Origin: CAXNKH01 sp049296795
GTDB lineage: Bacteria > Pseudomonadota > Gammaproteobacteria > Burkholderiales > Burkholderiaceae_C
DNA length: 64,000 bases
Assembly (NCBI GenBank): GCA_049296795.1
Contig: JBAQTC010000042.1
Coordinates: 84,415 to 148,414, forward strand
Direction: 5' to 3'
Notes under the pieces: generated by a model
What the model saw: the letters and a program-made list of their open reading frames with translations, nothing else
What the model was told of the DNA's origin: nothing
The model's database searches: none
Position numbers and translations under genes: made by a program
Shown: piece after piece, positions 23,497-32,191 of the stretch
How positions within the stretch are numbered: position 1 is the first letter of the stretch
Layout of the letters: each line of letters opens with the position of its first letter

Positions 23497-24693
23497 TTAT
23501 TCAGCCATTGAAAATCCAGAGAGGGCGCGGATTTGAGACTGTGTGTAGCCCAACTCGCTGAGGAGTTCGGCGCTATGCTCACCCAATTTGGGTGGTGAGA
23601 AACGTACACCAGGACGGTGGCCATCCAGCGTAAGAGGCAACAAGACCGTACGGGTTTGCTTTCCATCTGGCAGATCAATGTCAGCCAATCCACCTGTGGC
23701 ATTCAGGTGCGGATCGTTGAACAAGTCTTGCGGACGGGTTATGGGGGCAAATGGCAAGGCATTCTTTTCGAAGACAGCACTGATTTCTGATGCAGTGAAC
23801 TTCGCCATCCTCTCGCGCAATAGGGGCATCATCCAATCACGCGCTTTCACCCGGTCGTTATTGCTTTGCAAACGCACATCGTTTTTTAGGTCGTCAAAGC
23901 CGAACGCCTCGCAGTAAATGGCCCACGCTGTGTTGCTGACCACGGCCAAGAAGATCTGTTCCTCGTCCTTGACTTTAAACACGTCATAAATGGCCCAGGC
24001 CGAAATCCGTGCTGGCATTGGTGCGGCGGGTTTGCCTGTCACGGCGAACTGCATCATGTGCTGTGCAACCAGAAAAACATTGTTTTCGTATAAGGCACTT
24101 TGGACTGCCTGTCCTTTTCCGGTTTTCTCTCTTTGTGCCAAAGCAGCCATGGCGCCAATGGCGCCAAACATGCCGCCCATGATGTCGTTGACGCTGGTGC
24201 CAGCTCGCAGCGGATCACCCGGACGACCTGTCATATAAGCCAGTCCTCCCATCATCTGCACCACTTCGTCCAATGCTGTCCGATGCTCATAGGGACCAGG
24301 GAGGAAGCCTTTGTGGCTTACGTACACCAAACGTGGGTTGAGAGCTTTCAGACTGTCGTAGTCCAACCCCAGCTTTGTCATGGTGCCGGGTTTGAAATTC
24401 TCGCTGACCACATCAGCCGTGGCGATTAGCCGCAGCACGGCTTCTTTGCCTTCGGGTGTTTGCAAGTCGAGTGCGATGCTTTTTTTGTTCCGGTTGAACA
24501 TGGGAAAAAAGCCTGCGCCAGATCCCAGCAATTGACGAGTGGCATCGCCATTGCGCCCATGTCCAATCGGCTCGACTTTGATGACCTCGGCGCCCAGGTC
24601 GGCGAGAACCATGCCACAGGTGGGGCCCATGACCATGTGGGTGAATTCAACAACCCGGAGGCCTTCGTAAGGCAAATTTGAAGCTGTGCTCAT
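23497..24693 (-). CDS. CaiB/BaiF family III CoA-transferase
   Basis: 398 residues. LRVVEFTHMVMGPTCGMVLA and LGAEVIKVEPIGHG are the N-terminal CoA-binding signature, FNRNKKSIALDLQTPEGK follows, and DPLRAGTSVNDIMGGMFGAI contains the catalytic Asp of the family. It moves CoA from a donor such as succinyl-CoA to a carboxylic acid. It begins 1 bp after the lyase stop, so the two are translationally linked and likely act in sequence. Confidence 0.93.
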   Translation of the reverse strand: MSTASNLPYEGLRVVEFTHMVMGPTCGMVLADLGAEVIKVEPIGHGRNGDATRQLLGSGAGFFPMFNRNKKSIALDLQTPEGKEAVLRLIATADVVSENFKPGTMTKLGLDYDSLKALNPRLVYVSHKGFLPGPYEHRTALDEVVQMMGGLAYMTGRPGDPLRAGTSVNDIMGGMFGAIGAMAALAQREKTGKGQAVQSALYENNVFLVAQHMMQFAVTGKPAAPMPARISAWAIYDVFKVKDEEQIFLAVVSNTAWAIYCEAFGFDDLKNDVRLQSNNDRVKARDWMMPLLRERMAKFTASEISAVFEKNALPFAPITRPQDLFNDPHLNATGGLADIDLPDGKQTRTVLLPLTLDGHRPGVRFSPPKLGEHSAELLSELGYTQSQIRALSGFSMAE

Positions 24694-24694
24694 G

Positions 24695-25618
24695 TCATCT
24701 TTCCTGGGTCCAGCCTTTGGGAAAACCGACTTCAGGGGTCATTCCATAGAGCGGTTCTTGTGGTAACCCTGCTTGTAAAAAGGAACGCGCAGCCATCAAT
24801 TTCTCCAGATCAATGCCCGTCTTGATCCCCATGGCTTCAAACATGAAGACAAGGTCTTCAGTGACGACATTACCGGATGCGCCGGGAGCGTAAGGGCAAC
24901 CACCCAAACCACCTTGCGAACTGTCAAATGTGGTGACACCTACATCACGGGCGGCCAAGCAGTTAGCCAACCCAAGCCCTCGTGTGTTGTGCATGTGTGC
25001 TGCACCTGTTTTTTCACCAATGGCTGCGCGAACTTTGTTGAACAGGCGGCGCACCTGCGATGGATTGGCCATTCCAGTGGTGTCTGACAAGCCCACCTCA
25101 TCAGCACCTGCATTGACCAATTCAGCAGCAATCCAAACCACTTCTTCATCTGTGACCGCTCCCTGAATCGTGCAGCCAAATGCAGTAGACACCCCGACCT
25201 CCACCTTGACGCGAGGGGCTTGCTCATTTCTCAGCGCAATGATGCTTTGGACTTCTTTGACCATGTCTGATCGTGTTTTGCGTACATTGGCCAGTGAATG
25301 AGCTTCGCTGGCTGACACAGGGATCGTCAGCTTGTGAGCACCAGCGGCCAAGGCTGCCTCGGCGCCTCTCAGGTTGGGAACCAGTGCCATGACCGTCAGT
25401 CCCGGCAAGGTCAGCGCGTGGCGAACTACCTCAGCCGCATCGGCCATCTGAGGCAGCATCTTTGCGGGGACGAATGAGCACACCTCGATCTCTCGCAGTC
25501 CCGAGTTGTACAGGCCATCAATCCAAGCCAATTTGTTAGCCGTAGGCATGATGGCTTTGACGCTTTGTAGGCCATCGCGCGGGCCCACCTCGCTGATCAA
25601 CACATTAATTGATGTCAT
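24695..25618 (-). CDS. Hydroxymethylglutaryl-CoA-lyase-like enzyme (DRE-TIM superfamily)
   Basis: 307 residues. EVGPRDGLQS carries the catalytic Arg-Asp, EVCSFVPAKMLPQM follows, and AAHMHNTRGLGLAN supplies the metal His pair. GGLGGCPYAPGASGNVVTED contains the mobile-loop Cys. Such enzymes cleave 3-hydroxy-3-methylglutaryl-CoA or related tertiary beta-hydroxyacyl-CoAs (for example citramalyl-CoA-like). First gene of the operon, divergent from the IclR regulator. Confidence 0.93.
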   Translation of the reverse strand: MTSINVLISEVGPRDGLQSVKAIMPTANKLAWIDGLYNSGLREIEVCSFVPAKMLPQMADAAEVVRHALTLPGLTVMALVPNLRGAEAALAAGAHKLTIPVSASEAHSLANVRKTRSDMVKEVQSIIALRNEQAPRVKVEVGVSTAFGCTIQGAVTDEEVVWIAAELVNAGADEVGLSDTTGMANPSQVRRLFNKVRAAIGEKTGAAHMHNTRGLGLANCLAARDVGVTTFDSSQGGLGGCPYAPGASGNVVTEDLVFMFEAMGIKTGIDLEKLMAARSFLQAGLPQEPLYGMTPEVGFPKGWTQER

Positions 25619-25643
25619 TTGACTTTTATTTAAAATTCTGTAG

Positions 25644-25674
25644 GATAGAACAATAAACTAACAGACAGAACAAT
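25644..25674. promoter_or_regulatory. Direct-repeat operator in the IclR/lyase divergent region
   Basis: GATAGAACAAT and GACAGAACAAT (10 of 11 identical) start exactly 20 bp apart, two helical turns, between the two start codons. This layout suits an IclR-type dimer pair controlling both the operon and its own gene. Confidence 0.5.
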
Positions 25675-25695
25675 GGTATATCAATTTGTTTTGCT

Positions 25696-26430
25696 ATGTC
25701 AAATTCCCCAGATACTCATCAAATGCCTCGCAAGTCATCCATCACCTCCCTAGCCGATGAACAAGCCGCTCCTGGTGGCGCAGCCGCAGTTGATCGCGCT
25801 CTGACCTTGCTCTCTGCATTCCAAAAAGGGGATATGTCCCTCAGCGTCACCGAATTGGCAGAGCGAACCCGGTTGTACAAAAGCACCGTTCTTCGTTTGT
25901 TGGCGTCATTGGCGCAAGGCGGATTGCTGCGCAAAACACCCGAAGGCTTGTGGGCGCTCGGTCCAGAAATCTCTCGACTGGCTGCGCTTTACAACGCCTC
26001 GTTCTCACTGAAGGATGTTGTATTGCCGGTCATCAATGCATTGGTTGTCAAGACTGGAGAAAGCGTGGCTTTGCACGTCAAACAAGGTGATCAACGCTTG
26101 TGCTTGTACAGGGTGGACTCGCCGCAATTGCTGCGGGATCATGTTCGTGCAGGTGATGTCCTGCCACTTGATCGAGGAGCCGGTGGCAGAGTGCTGATGG
26201 CCTTTACAGGTGCCAAAGGCAAGAACTACGACAAGATACGTAGGGACGGTTACATCATGTCCGTGAGTGATCGTGTGCCTGGGCTCGTGGGTATTTCCGC
26301 CCCTGTCTGGAAAGCCGATGGAGAATTGGTGGGCGCGCTTACGCTGACGGTACCCGAGAGTCGATTCAAAGATCATTTTGTTGATGATCTACGCCAGGCA
26401 GCAACATTGTTGTGCAGCCAATTTGACTGA
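25696..26430 (+). CDS. IclR-family transcriptional regulator
   Basis: 244 residues. The N-terminal winged helix is AVDRALTLLSAFQKGDMSLS, VTELAERTRLYKSTVLRLLA; the C-terminal GAF-like effector domain includes VKTGESVALHVKQGDQRLCL and LDRGAGGRVLMAF. It likely represses or activates the divergent catabolic operon in response to its substrate or CoA intermediate. An N-terminal tail of about 25 residues precedes the DNA-binding domain. Confidence 0.93.
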   Translation: MSNSPDTHQMPRKSSITSLADEQAAPGGAAAVDRALTLLSAFQKGDMSLSVTELAERTRLYKSTVLRLLASLAQGGLLRKTPEGLWALGPEISRLAALYNASFSLKDVVLPVINALVVKTGESVALHVKQGDQRLCLYRVDSPQLLRDHVRAGDVLPLDRGAGGRVLMAFTGAKGKNYDKIRRDGYIMSVSDRVPGLVGISAPVWKADGELVGALTLTVPESRFKDHFVDDLRQAATLLCSQFD

Positions 26431-26515
26431 ACAAGGCGGTCATTCAGGGCGTTACCGTTTTTTATGTTTTGACAATGACCGACTTCTTTCTATAGCAACC
26501 ACCACCGACCGCTTA

Positions 26516-27037
26516 TGGCCGAAAGTAGCCCATCCCTTGTGATGCACCAGCCAACCCTGCTGAGAAAAAATGCCAGGCCAACCGGTATGAACCTATATGA
26601 AACAACTGCATACAGGCATCAAGGAGCAAGTCCATGGCTACTAACAAAAACTCATCCTCGAACCCACGGGCTGAAAAAATGGGTGACGTGCTGGACGCCC
26701 TGTCCAGTGGCATCGCCAAAACCGCAGCCAACGAACCCAAGTTCAAGCCCAAACTGTTGGTTCCAGAGGTCCCGGCCGAACCTGCCCGCGAGCTCCTGAC
26801 CGAAACAATGCTTGCCGATCGTTGGGTGTGTTCAGTCGCGCGACTTCAGCGCTGGCGCACAGTCGGCGAGGGCCCGCAGTACTTGAAGATCGTGGGGAAA
26901 GTGCTGTACCGGCTCAAAGACATTGAGGCCTATGAAGAAGCCTGTCTGATCCGGAAAATGTTCTAGGAGCGCACCCAAATAGGCTCCGAACAGGTTGTAA
27001 ATTGTTCGAATGACTTGGAATCAGTTCGAAATAGTCT
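26516..27037 (+). repeat. Right-end module R-B (leader, excisionase-like gene, TTCGAA pair)
   Basis: Shares TGGCCGAAAGTAGCCCATCC at its left edge with the copy at 34.4 kb, then the common leader and gene. The TTCGAA sites start at 27005 and 27025, and the module ends in AAATAGTC before the tRNA-end copy TGGCGGAG. Confidence 0.9.
26634..26966 (+). CDS. Excisionase-like (AlpA/HTH_17-type) DNA-binding protein, copy B
   Basis: 110 residues; differs from copy A at nine positions, seven of them outside the helix-turn-helix and two in the last five residues. ACTAACAAAAACTC after the start differs from the other copies, but the ribosome site AAGGAGCAAG is the same. Adjacent TTCGAA pair and tRNA-end copy as in the other modules. 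Function as a directionality factor or regulator is inferred from fold and position. Confidence 0.75.
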   Translation: MATNKNSSSNPRAEKMGDVLDALSSGIAKTAANEPKFKPKLLVPEVPAEPARELLTETMLADRWVCSVARLQRWRTVGEGPQYLKIVGKVLYRLKDIEAYEEACLIRKMF

Positions 27038-27224
27038 TGGCGGAGCAGAACATGCTTCATCACAAACCGCCTAAATCCCCCAAGGACCAGCCGATTAAGC
27101 ACTTGGGTCTGAGTCAGCATTCTAAATGTTGAGACAGCTTCATGTGAAGAGAGTTTTCAGAACCTCTGTTTTTGAATGATCCGGAATTCGAACTGATAGG
27201 TTGCCCCACTGCGCCCTTTCGACT
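27038..27224 (+). repeat. Left-end module L3 of array element 3
   Basis: Starts TGGCGGAGCAGAACATGCTT, matching L1 almost exactly for 50 bp, and matches L2 through GAGAGTTTTCAG, CCGGAATT and AGGTTGCCCCACTG. So L1 and L2 are each partial relatives of L3. The next 115 bp up to the transketolase gene show no coding or structural signal. Confidence 0.85.
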
Positions 27225-27338
27225 ATAAGCCGACAGTCATAAATTTACACACACCGACTCGGCCTGCAAAATTGCCGCACTGCGCATTATTTATATTAGG
27301 AACCGCGCTGGCTTAGATGAAGCGACCTAGTTCTGACT

Positions 27339-28349
27339 TTAAGCTAGCCATGCCTTAACACGCTGGCCGAGCACCTCACGGCTAATGCCATAGCGGTCAT
27401 GCAGAGTGGGCAGTGCACCAGCGTCCAGGAATTCGTCGGGCAGACCGGCGAGCTTGAAGCCAGCTGGCTGTACATTGTGGCGTAGCAGGGCACTGGCCAC
27501 TGCTTCACCCAAGCCGCCGATCACAGAGTGATTCTCGGCAACCACCACCATTCGAGGCTTGGAACCCACTGCTGCAACGATGGTCGCTTCGTCCAGCGGC
27601 TTGATGGTGGGACAGTGCAGCACGGCCACGCCAATGTTGTCAGCCGCCAAGTCCTTAGCAACTTCGAGCGCACGCATGGTCAGAATGCCGCTGGAAATAA
27701 TCAGCACGTCAGCGCCTTCGCGCAACATTTTCGCTTTACCCAACTCAAATTTGTAGCCTTCAATTTCGTCGAGAACCAGTGGCACGCTGCCCCGCAGAAT
27801 GCGCATGTAAACCGGTCCTTTGTGCGCAGCAATTTGAGGTACTGCTTGCTCGATGTCCAGCGCGTCGCAGGGGTCAACAATGGTCAGGCCAGGAATGCCA
27901 CGCATCATGGCCAGGTCTTCAGTGGCTTGGTGGCTGGGGCCGTAGCCAGTGGTCAAACCCGGCAAGGCACAACAGATCTTGACGTTGAGGTTCTCTTCGG
28001 CAATGACTTGGTGAATGAAGTCATACGCGCGGCGCGTGCCAAACACAGCATAGGTGGTGACAAATGGCACCAGGCCCTCTTTGGCCAAGCCACCAGCAGC
28101 ACCCATGAGCAATTGCTCGGCCATACCCATTTGGTAAAAACGCTCTGGGTACGCTTGGGCGAACAGGTGCAGGTCGGTGTACTTGGCCAGATCGGCCGTC
28201 AGGCCGACGACTTCAGGGTGCGTGGCGGCGTAGTCAACAAGGGCCTTGCCAAAGGGTGCGGCTATGACGCGCTGGCCTTCGGAGGCAATGGACGCGATCA
28301 TGGCCGAGGTGGTAAGGCGTGGCTTTTTTTCTGCAACGGCGGTGTTCAT
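27339..28349 (-). CDS. Transketolase, C-terminal subunit (split type)
   Basis: 336 residues: the pyrimidine-binding and C-terminal domains of a two-subunit transketolase. PERFYQMGMAEQLLMGAAGG contains the catalytic Glu that activates thiamine diphosphate, YAVFGTRRAYDFIHQ follows, and GYGPSHQATEDLAMMR carries a substrate-contacting His. Its start overlaps the N-subunit stop by ATGA. The two would transfer a two-carbon ketol group. Last gene of the operon. Confidence 0.93.
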   Translation of the reverse strand: MNTAVAEKKPRLTTSAMIASIASEGQRVIAAPFGKALVDYAATHPEVVGLTADLAKYTDLHLFAQAYPERFYQMGMAEQLLMGAAGGLAKEGLVPFVTTYAVFGTRRAYDFIHQVIAEENLNVKICCALPGLTTGYGPSHQATEDLAMMRGIPGLTIVDPCDALDIEQAVPQIAAHKGPVYMRILRGSVPLVLDEIEGYKFELGKAKMLREGADVLIISSGILTMRALEVAKDLAADNIGVAVLHCPTIKPLDEATIVAAVGSKPRMVVVAENHSVIGGLGEAVASALLRHNVQPAGFKLAGLPDEFLDAGALPTLHDRYGISREVLGQRVKAWLA

Positions 28350-29215
28350 GCTGCGACTCCTTGGGCGTTAGCTTCAACGTAGGGGGCGGGTTGGTTCTGA
28401 TCCAAAATTTCGAGGGCCTGCTGCCACTCGGGTGGGTCGACGCGGATGAAGTGGTTCTTCTCGCGTTGCTCCAAAAAGGGCACGCCCTTGCCCATGAGTG
28501 TGTCAAACAAAATCACGCGCGGCTTGGAATCCTTGAGCGCGCGGGCTGCATCAAATGCGGCTTGGACAGCGGCGATGTCATTGCCATTGACGCGCTGCAC
28601 ATGCCAGCCAAACGCAGCCCATTTGTCAGCGAGCGGTTCGAAGCCAAGCACCTTGGTTGATGGACCGTCGGCTTGCTGGTTGTTCACGTCCACCAGACAA
28701 ATCAGGTTGTCCAATTGATGGTGAGCGGCGGACATGGCCGCTTCCCAAGTGGAACCTTCATCCAGTTCACCATCAGACATGGAGTTGTAGACAAAAGCGG
28801 GGTTGCGCTTTTGCTTCAGTCCTAGCGCCATGCCCACGCCAATCACCAGGCCCTGGCCAAGAGATCCACCCGAAATTTCCATACCGGGTGTGTACGCGGC
28901 CATGCCAGACATGGGCAAGCGGCTGTCGTCGCTGCCGTATGTGTCGAGCTCGCTCTCTGAAATAACGCCTGCCTCGATCAGCGCAGCGTAATGGGCGATG
29001 GCGTAGTGGCCGTGCGATAACAAGAAACGGTCGCGGCCTTCCCAATCGGGCTCTTGTGGACGCAAGTTCATGGCGTGGTGGTAGGCCACAGCCAGCACGT
29101 CGGCCCAGCCCAGGGCTTGCCCAATGTAGCCCTGGCCCTGAACTTCGCCCATGCGAAGCGCGTAGCGGCGGATACGCCAGGCCGCAGAGTGCAGCGACGC
29201 AGATGGATTGCTCAT
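28346..29215 (-). CDS. Transketolase, N-terminal subunit (split type)
   Basis: 289 residues: the diphosphate-binding domain, with HAMNLRPQEPDWEGRDRFLL, SHGHYAIAHYA, GSLGQGLVIGVGMALG and the ThDP motif MSDGELDEGSTWEAAM through LVDVNNQQADG. Split enzymes of this kind occur in catabolic pathways for unusual sugars (apiose, sulfoquinovose) and in housekeeping roles of some bacteria. Its place in a TRAP operon points to catabolism. Confidence 0.93.
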   Translation of the reverse strand: MSNPSASLHSAAWRIRRYALRMGEVQGQGYIGQALGWADVLAVAYHHAMNLRPQEPDWEGRDRFLLSHGHYAIAHYAALIEAGVISESELDTYGSDDSRLPMSGMAAYTPGMEISGGSLGQGLVIGVGMALGLKQKRNPAFVYNSMSDGELDEGSTWEAAMSAAHHQLDNLICLVDVNNQQADGPSTKVLGFEPLADKWAAFGWHVQRVNGNDIAAVQAAFDAARALKDSKPRVILFDTLMGKGVPFLEQREKNHFIRVDPPEWQQALEILDQNQPAPYVEANAQGVAA

Positions 29216-29260
29216 GAAATACTCCTGAAAAATTGATGCCGAACTGATCGAGTGGGTACG

Positions 29261-30520
29261 TCAGCGAATGATGCTGGCAGGGACGTAAGACACGAGGGCC
29301 AGCACGCCAAAGGCGACGAGGTAGAAGGGCCCAAGCTCGCGTACGGTTTGTCCCACCTTGACCTGGGCCAAGGCGCTGGTGATGAACAACGTAGTGCCTA
29401 CCGGCGGTGTGTAAAGGCCAATGGCCAGGTTGACGACCATCATGATGCCGAGCTGCGTCATGTCCATGCCGATGCTTTGCGCCAGAGGCACAAAGACAGG
29501 CGTGAGCAAAAGCACTGCTGCGGGCAGGTCAATGAACATGCCAAGCACCAGCATCATCAGGTTCATCATCAAGATGATCAGCCACTTGGCGTGCACGTTG
29601 GCCTGCACCCATTGGGCAATGCCCTGCGGCATCTGGTCATAGGTCAGCAACCACCCGATGGCGGCCGAGGCCATGATGACCAGCAACACCACACCGGTGG
29701 CAAGACCAGCGTGAACGATGGCGTCGTTCAGACGCTTCCAGCCAAGGTCGCGGTAGACCAAAGACGACACCAACCCTGCGTACAGCGTGGACAGCACAGC
29801 AACCTCAGTGGGCGTGGCAATGCCAAAGCGCAAGAAGACGATGATCAGCACCGGCAGCACGATGGCGGGCGAGGCATACAGCATGTGCTTTAGGAAGGCT
29901 GCGCCGTTAAAAGGCGAAAGGTCGCGGGGAAGGTTACGACGCCAGCCTACCCACCAGCAAGCCGCCATGAAGCCTCCGCACATCAAAAGACCAGGTAGGA
30001 CACCGGCTACAAATAACGACGCAATCGACGCGTTCGACGTGAGCGCGAACAAGATCATCGGAATCGACGGCGGAATCAGGATGTCGATGGTCGCGGCTGC
30101 GGCCAGCGTGGCAGCTGAAAACGCAGGAGGATAGCCCAGGCGCTTGTGCCACGGAATCAGCAGCGAGCCAATGGCCGATGCATCAGCCACTGCCGAGCCC
30201 GAAACACCACCAAACAAGGTAGATGAGAGAACGCCGACTTGGGCCGGGCCGCCGTGAAATCGTCCGATCAAAGTGGTCAGCACGCCGATCAGAGCCTCTC
30301 CAAGTTTGCCACCCATCATCAGGGTGCCGGTCAGCATGAAGAATGGAATGGCGATCAGCGGAAAGCTTTGCACCTGGGCCACCATTTGCTGAACCAAGAG
30401 GTCCAGCGGCACCTTGTCAGAAGTGGCCGCGGCCGTCAACGCGGCCACCAGCAGACCATGCGCAATGGGCATGGCAGCCACAGCCGTGATCAGGAAAACG
30501 AAAAGGATGAGTGCGCTCAT
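29261..30520 (-). CDS. dctM: TRAP transporter large permease (DctM type)
   Basis: 419 residues, about twelve hydrophobic segments. MLTGTLMMGGKLGEALIGVL, GSAVADASAIGSLLIPW and PPSIPMILFALTSNASIASL are the DctM signatures, and LNLAIGLYTPPVGT-like sequence is near the C-terminus. It uses the sodium gradient to import a solute delivered by the DctP protein. Lies 24 bp after the small permease gene. Confidence 0.94.
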   Translation of the reverse strand: MSALILFVFLITAVAAMPIAHGLLVAALTAAATSDKVPLDLLVQQMVAQVQSFPLIAIPFFMLTGTLMMGGKLGEALIGVLTTLIGRFHGGPAQVGVLSSTLFGGVSGSAVADASAIGSLLIPWHKRLGYPPAFSAATLAAAATIDILIPPSIPMILFALTSNASIASLFVAGVLPGLLMCGGFMAACWWVGWRRNLPRDLSPFNGAAFLKHMLYASPAIVLPVLIIVFLRFGIATPTEVAVLSTLYAGLVSSLVYRDLGWKRLNDAIVHAGLATGVVLLVIMASAAIGWLLTYDQMPQGIAQWVQANVHAKWLIILMMNLMMLVLGMFIDLPAAVLLLTPVFVPLAQSIGMDMTQLGIMMVVNLAIGLYTPPVGTTLFITSALAQVKVGQTVRELGPFYLVAFGVLALVSYVPASIIR

Positions 30521-30544
30521 GGGAATTCTTTCAAGGGGTGACGA

Positions 30545-31072
30545 TCACCAGTGCGCTACAGGCACCTGGCCTTCAGCCGGTGCAACGTCCACAGCCGGCT
30601 TCGACCACGCACGCCACGCCGACTGCAAGGCCAGCAAGCTCAAAAGCGACATGCCTACCATCACGCAGGCATAAGTGATGGAGCCGGGTAACTGCAAGAT
30701 GGGCGACTTCTCGTCGTGCACGATATCCAGCATGCGGTAGGTGGCCACTGCCAGCGTGCCGTAGAGACCTGCCACGATCAGCCAACTCACGATGGCAACC
30801 AGACGTCGCACTTTGGTCGGTACGGCGTCCATCAAAAAAGTGGTTGCAATGTGCGCGCTGTGCAGCGACGCAAGCACCACACCCGCCATCACCAGCCACG
30901 GGAACAACAACTCAGGAACTTCATTGGCCCACTGCAAGCTCGCGCCTGTGGCATAACGCAAAACAGTGTTAACGCACAAGATCGCAAAGATCACAGAGGT
31001 GGACAGCCACAACACGACGCGGCAAAGGGTTGCCACGCCGCGCTCGATCATGCTGGATTCGGCGGTTTGCAT
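30545..31072 (-). CDS. dctQ: TRAP transporter small permease (DctQ type)
   Basis: 175 residues with four membrane segments; the first pair contains LRYATGASLQWANEVPELLF, the conserved DctQ motif. The ATG four codons inside the longest frame was chosen because TTTTGGAGAATCAA precedes it; the upstream alternative is a TTG inside that ribosome site. Pairs with the large permease. Confidence 0.9.
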   Translation of the reverse strand: MQTAESSMIERGVATLCRVVLWLSTSVIFAILCVNTVLRYATGASLQWANEVPELLFPWLVMAGVVLASLHSAHIATTFLMDAVPTKVRRLVAIVSWLIVAGLYGTLAVATYRMLDIVHDEKSPILQLPGSITYACVMVGMSLLSLLALQSAWRAWSKPAVDVAPAEGQVPVAHW

Positions 31073-31145
31073 TTGATTCTCCAAAAGGGGGCGGTGCCCT
31101 GCGCAATTCGCATGGACACCGCAGTCTGAGGCTTACTGGATGCGA

Positions 31146-32135
31146 TTACTTCGCGCGTGCAGCGGCTACGACCTTCTTGACATAGGCGCCAATGTTGCTG
31201 GCCATCCATTTGTCGTCCACGTCGGCCGTGGCTTTGGCAAAGGCAGCCTGATCTGGCGTGGTAACTTGCACACCCTTGGACTTGAGGTCGGCCAACAATT
31301 TGTCATCGGCTTCCTGCGACAGCTTGCGCTGCAGGGCTGTGGCTTCGTTGGCAGCTTCTTGCACTGCCCGCTTATCGACGTCAGAAAGTTTGTCCCAAGT
31401 GCGTTTGCTCATGAGCAGCGGTGTCATCTGGAACTGGTGTGCCGTCAAGGCCAAGTGCTTTTGCACCTCATAGATTTTGCTGGCGTGGATGTTGACCAGC
31501 GGGTTCTCTTGACCGTCCACCACGCCTTGTTGAAGCGCTACGTACAGCTCGGCAAACCGGATCTGCTGTGACTCAGCACCCAGTGACTTCATGATGTCTA
31601 CCAATGTCGCGTCAGGCGGCACGCGCATCTTCAAGCCCTTCATGTCTTCAACCTTGCTGATGGGGCGTTTGCTGTTGGTCATGTGGCGGATGCCATTGTC
31701 CCAAGCGCCCAGTAGCACCATGCCTTTTTCAGCTGAACGCTCACCCAACTCTTTGCCCAGCGGGCCGTCGAGCAGCTTGAAGGCGGCAGCGGGCGTGGAA
31801 AACATGAAGGGCATGCCATAGGCGTTGAACTCAGGCACGGCATTGGCCACCGCGCCTTGCGAGTTGGCGGACATGTCGATCGCACCGGTACGCAGTGCAG
31901 TCACCATCGCGGCATCGTCACCCAGCTGAGCCGAAGGCGCCACCTGGACTTCAATGCGTCCGTTCGTTTTGGCTTTGAGCGATTCGGCAAACTTGACCGA
32001 AGCTTCGTGGCGTGGGTTGCCAGGTGCAGCACCGTGACCAAGCGTGAGCTTGACGGTTTGGGCATGCGCTGCAAGAGGCAGCAAGGCGCAGGCGGCCAGC
32101 GAAATCAGGGTGCGGGTGAAAGTAGTGCGTTGCAT
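31146..32135 (-). CDS. dctP: TRAP transporter periplasmic solute-binding protein (DctP type)
   Basis: 329 residues with leader RTLISLAACALLPLAAHAQT. KLTLGHGAAPGNPRHEASVK opens the mature protein, LGDDAAMVTALRTGAIDMSA follows, and the ligand-binding Arg lies in LKMRVPPDATLVDIMKSLGA. The downstream VDGQENPLVNIHASKIYEVQ matches DctP proteins for carboxylates or sugar acids. Third player of the transporter, 56 bp after the SDR gene. Confidence 0.94.
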   Translation of the reverse strand: MQRTTFTRTLISLAACALLPLAAHAQTVKLTLGHGAAPGNPRHEASVKFAESLKAKTNGRIEVQVAPSAQLGDDAAMVTALRTGAIDMSANSQGAVANAVPEFNAYGMPFMFSTPAAAFKLLDGPLGKELGERSAEKGMVLLGAWDNGIRHMTNSKRPISKVEDMKGLKMRVPPDATLVDIMKSLGAESQQIRFAELYVALQQGVVDGQENPLVNIHASKIYEVQKHLALTAHQFQMTPLLMSKRTWDKLSDVDKRAVQEAANEATALQRKLSQEADDKLLADLKSKGVQVTTPDQAAFAKATADVDDKWMASNIGAYVKKVVAAARAK

Positions 32136-32191
32136 GAGGTTTGTCTCCTAGAAAAATTGGAATGTATCGGGAACTGATGGGGGAATGGAAA

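Larger units (their letters stand above)
21080..27037. mobile_element. Array element 2: IclR/HMG-CoA-lyase-like catabolic module
   Basis: About 6.0 kb between tRNA-end copies. Left module, a four-gene catabolic operon with its divergent IclR regulator, leader, excisionase-like gene copy B and TTCGAA pair. By eye its genes are poorer in G+C than the flanking core genes, consistent with transfer. Confidence 0.55.
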
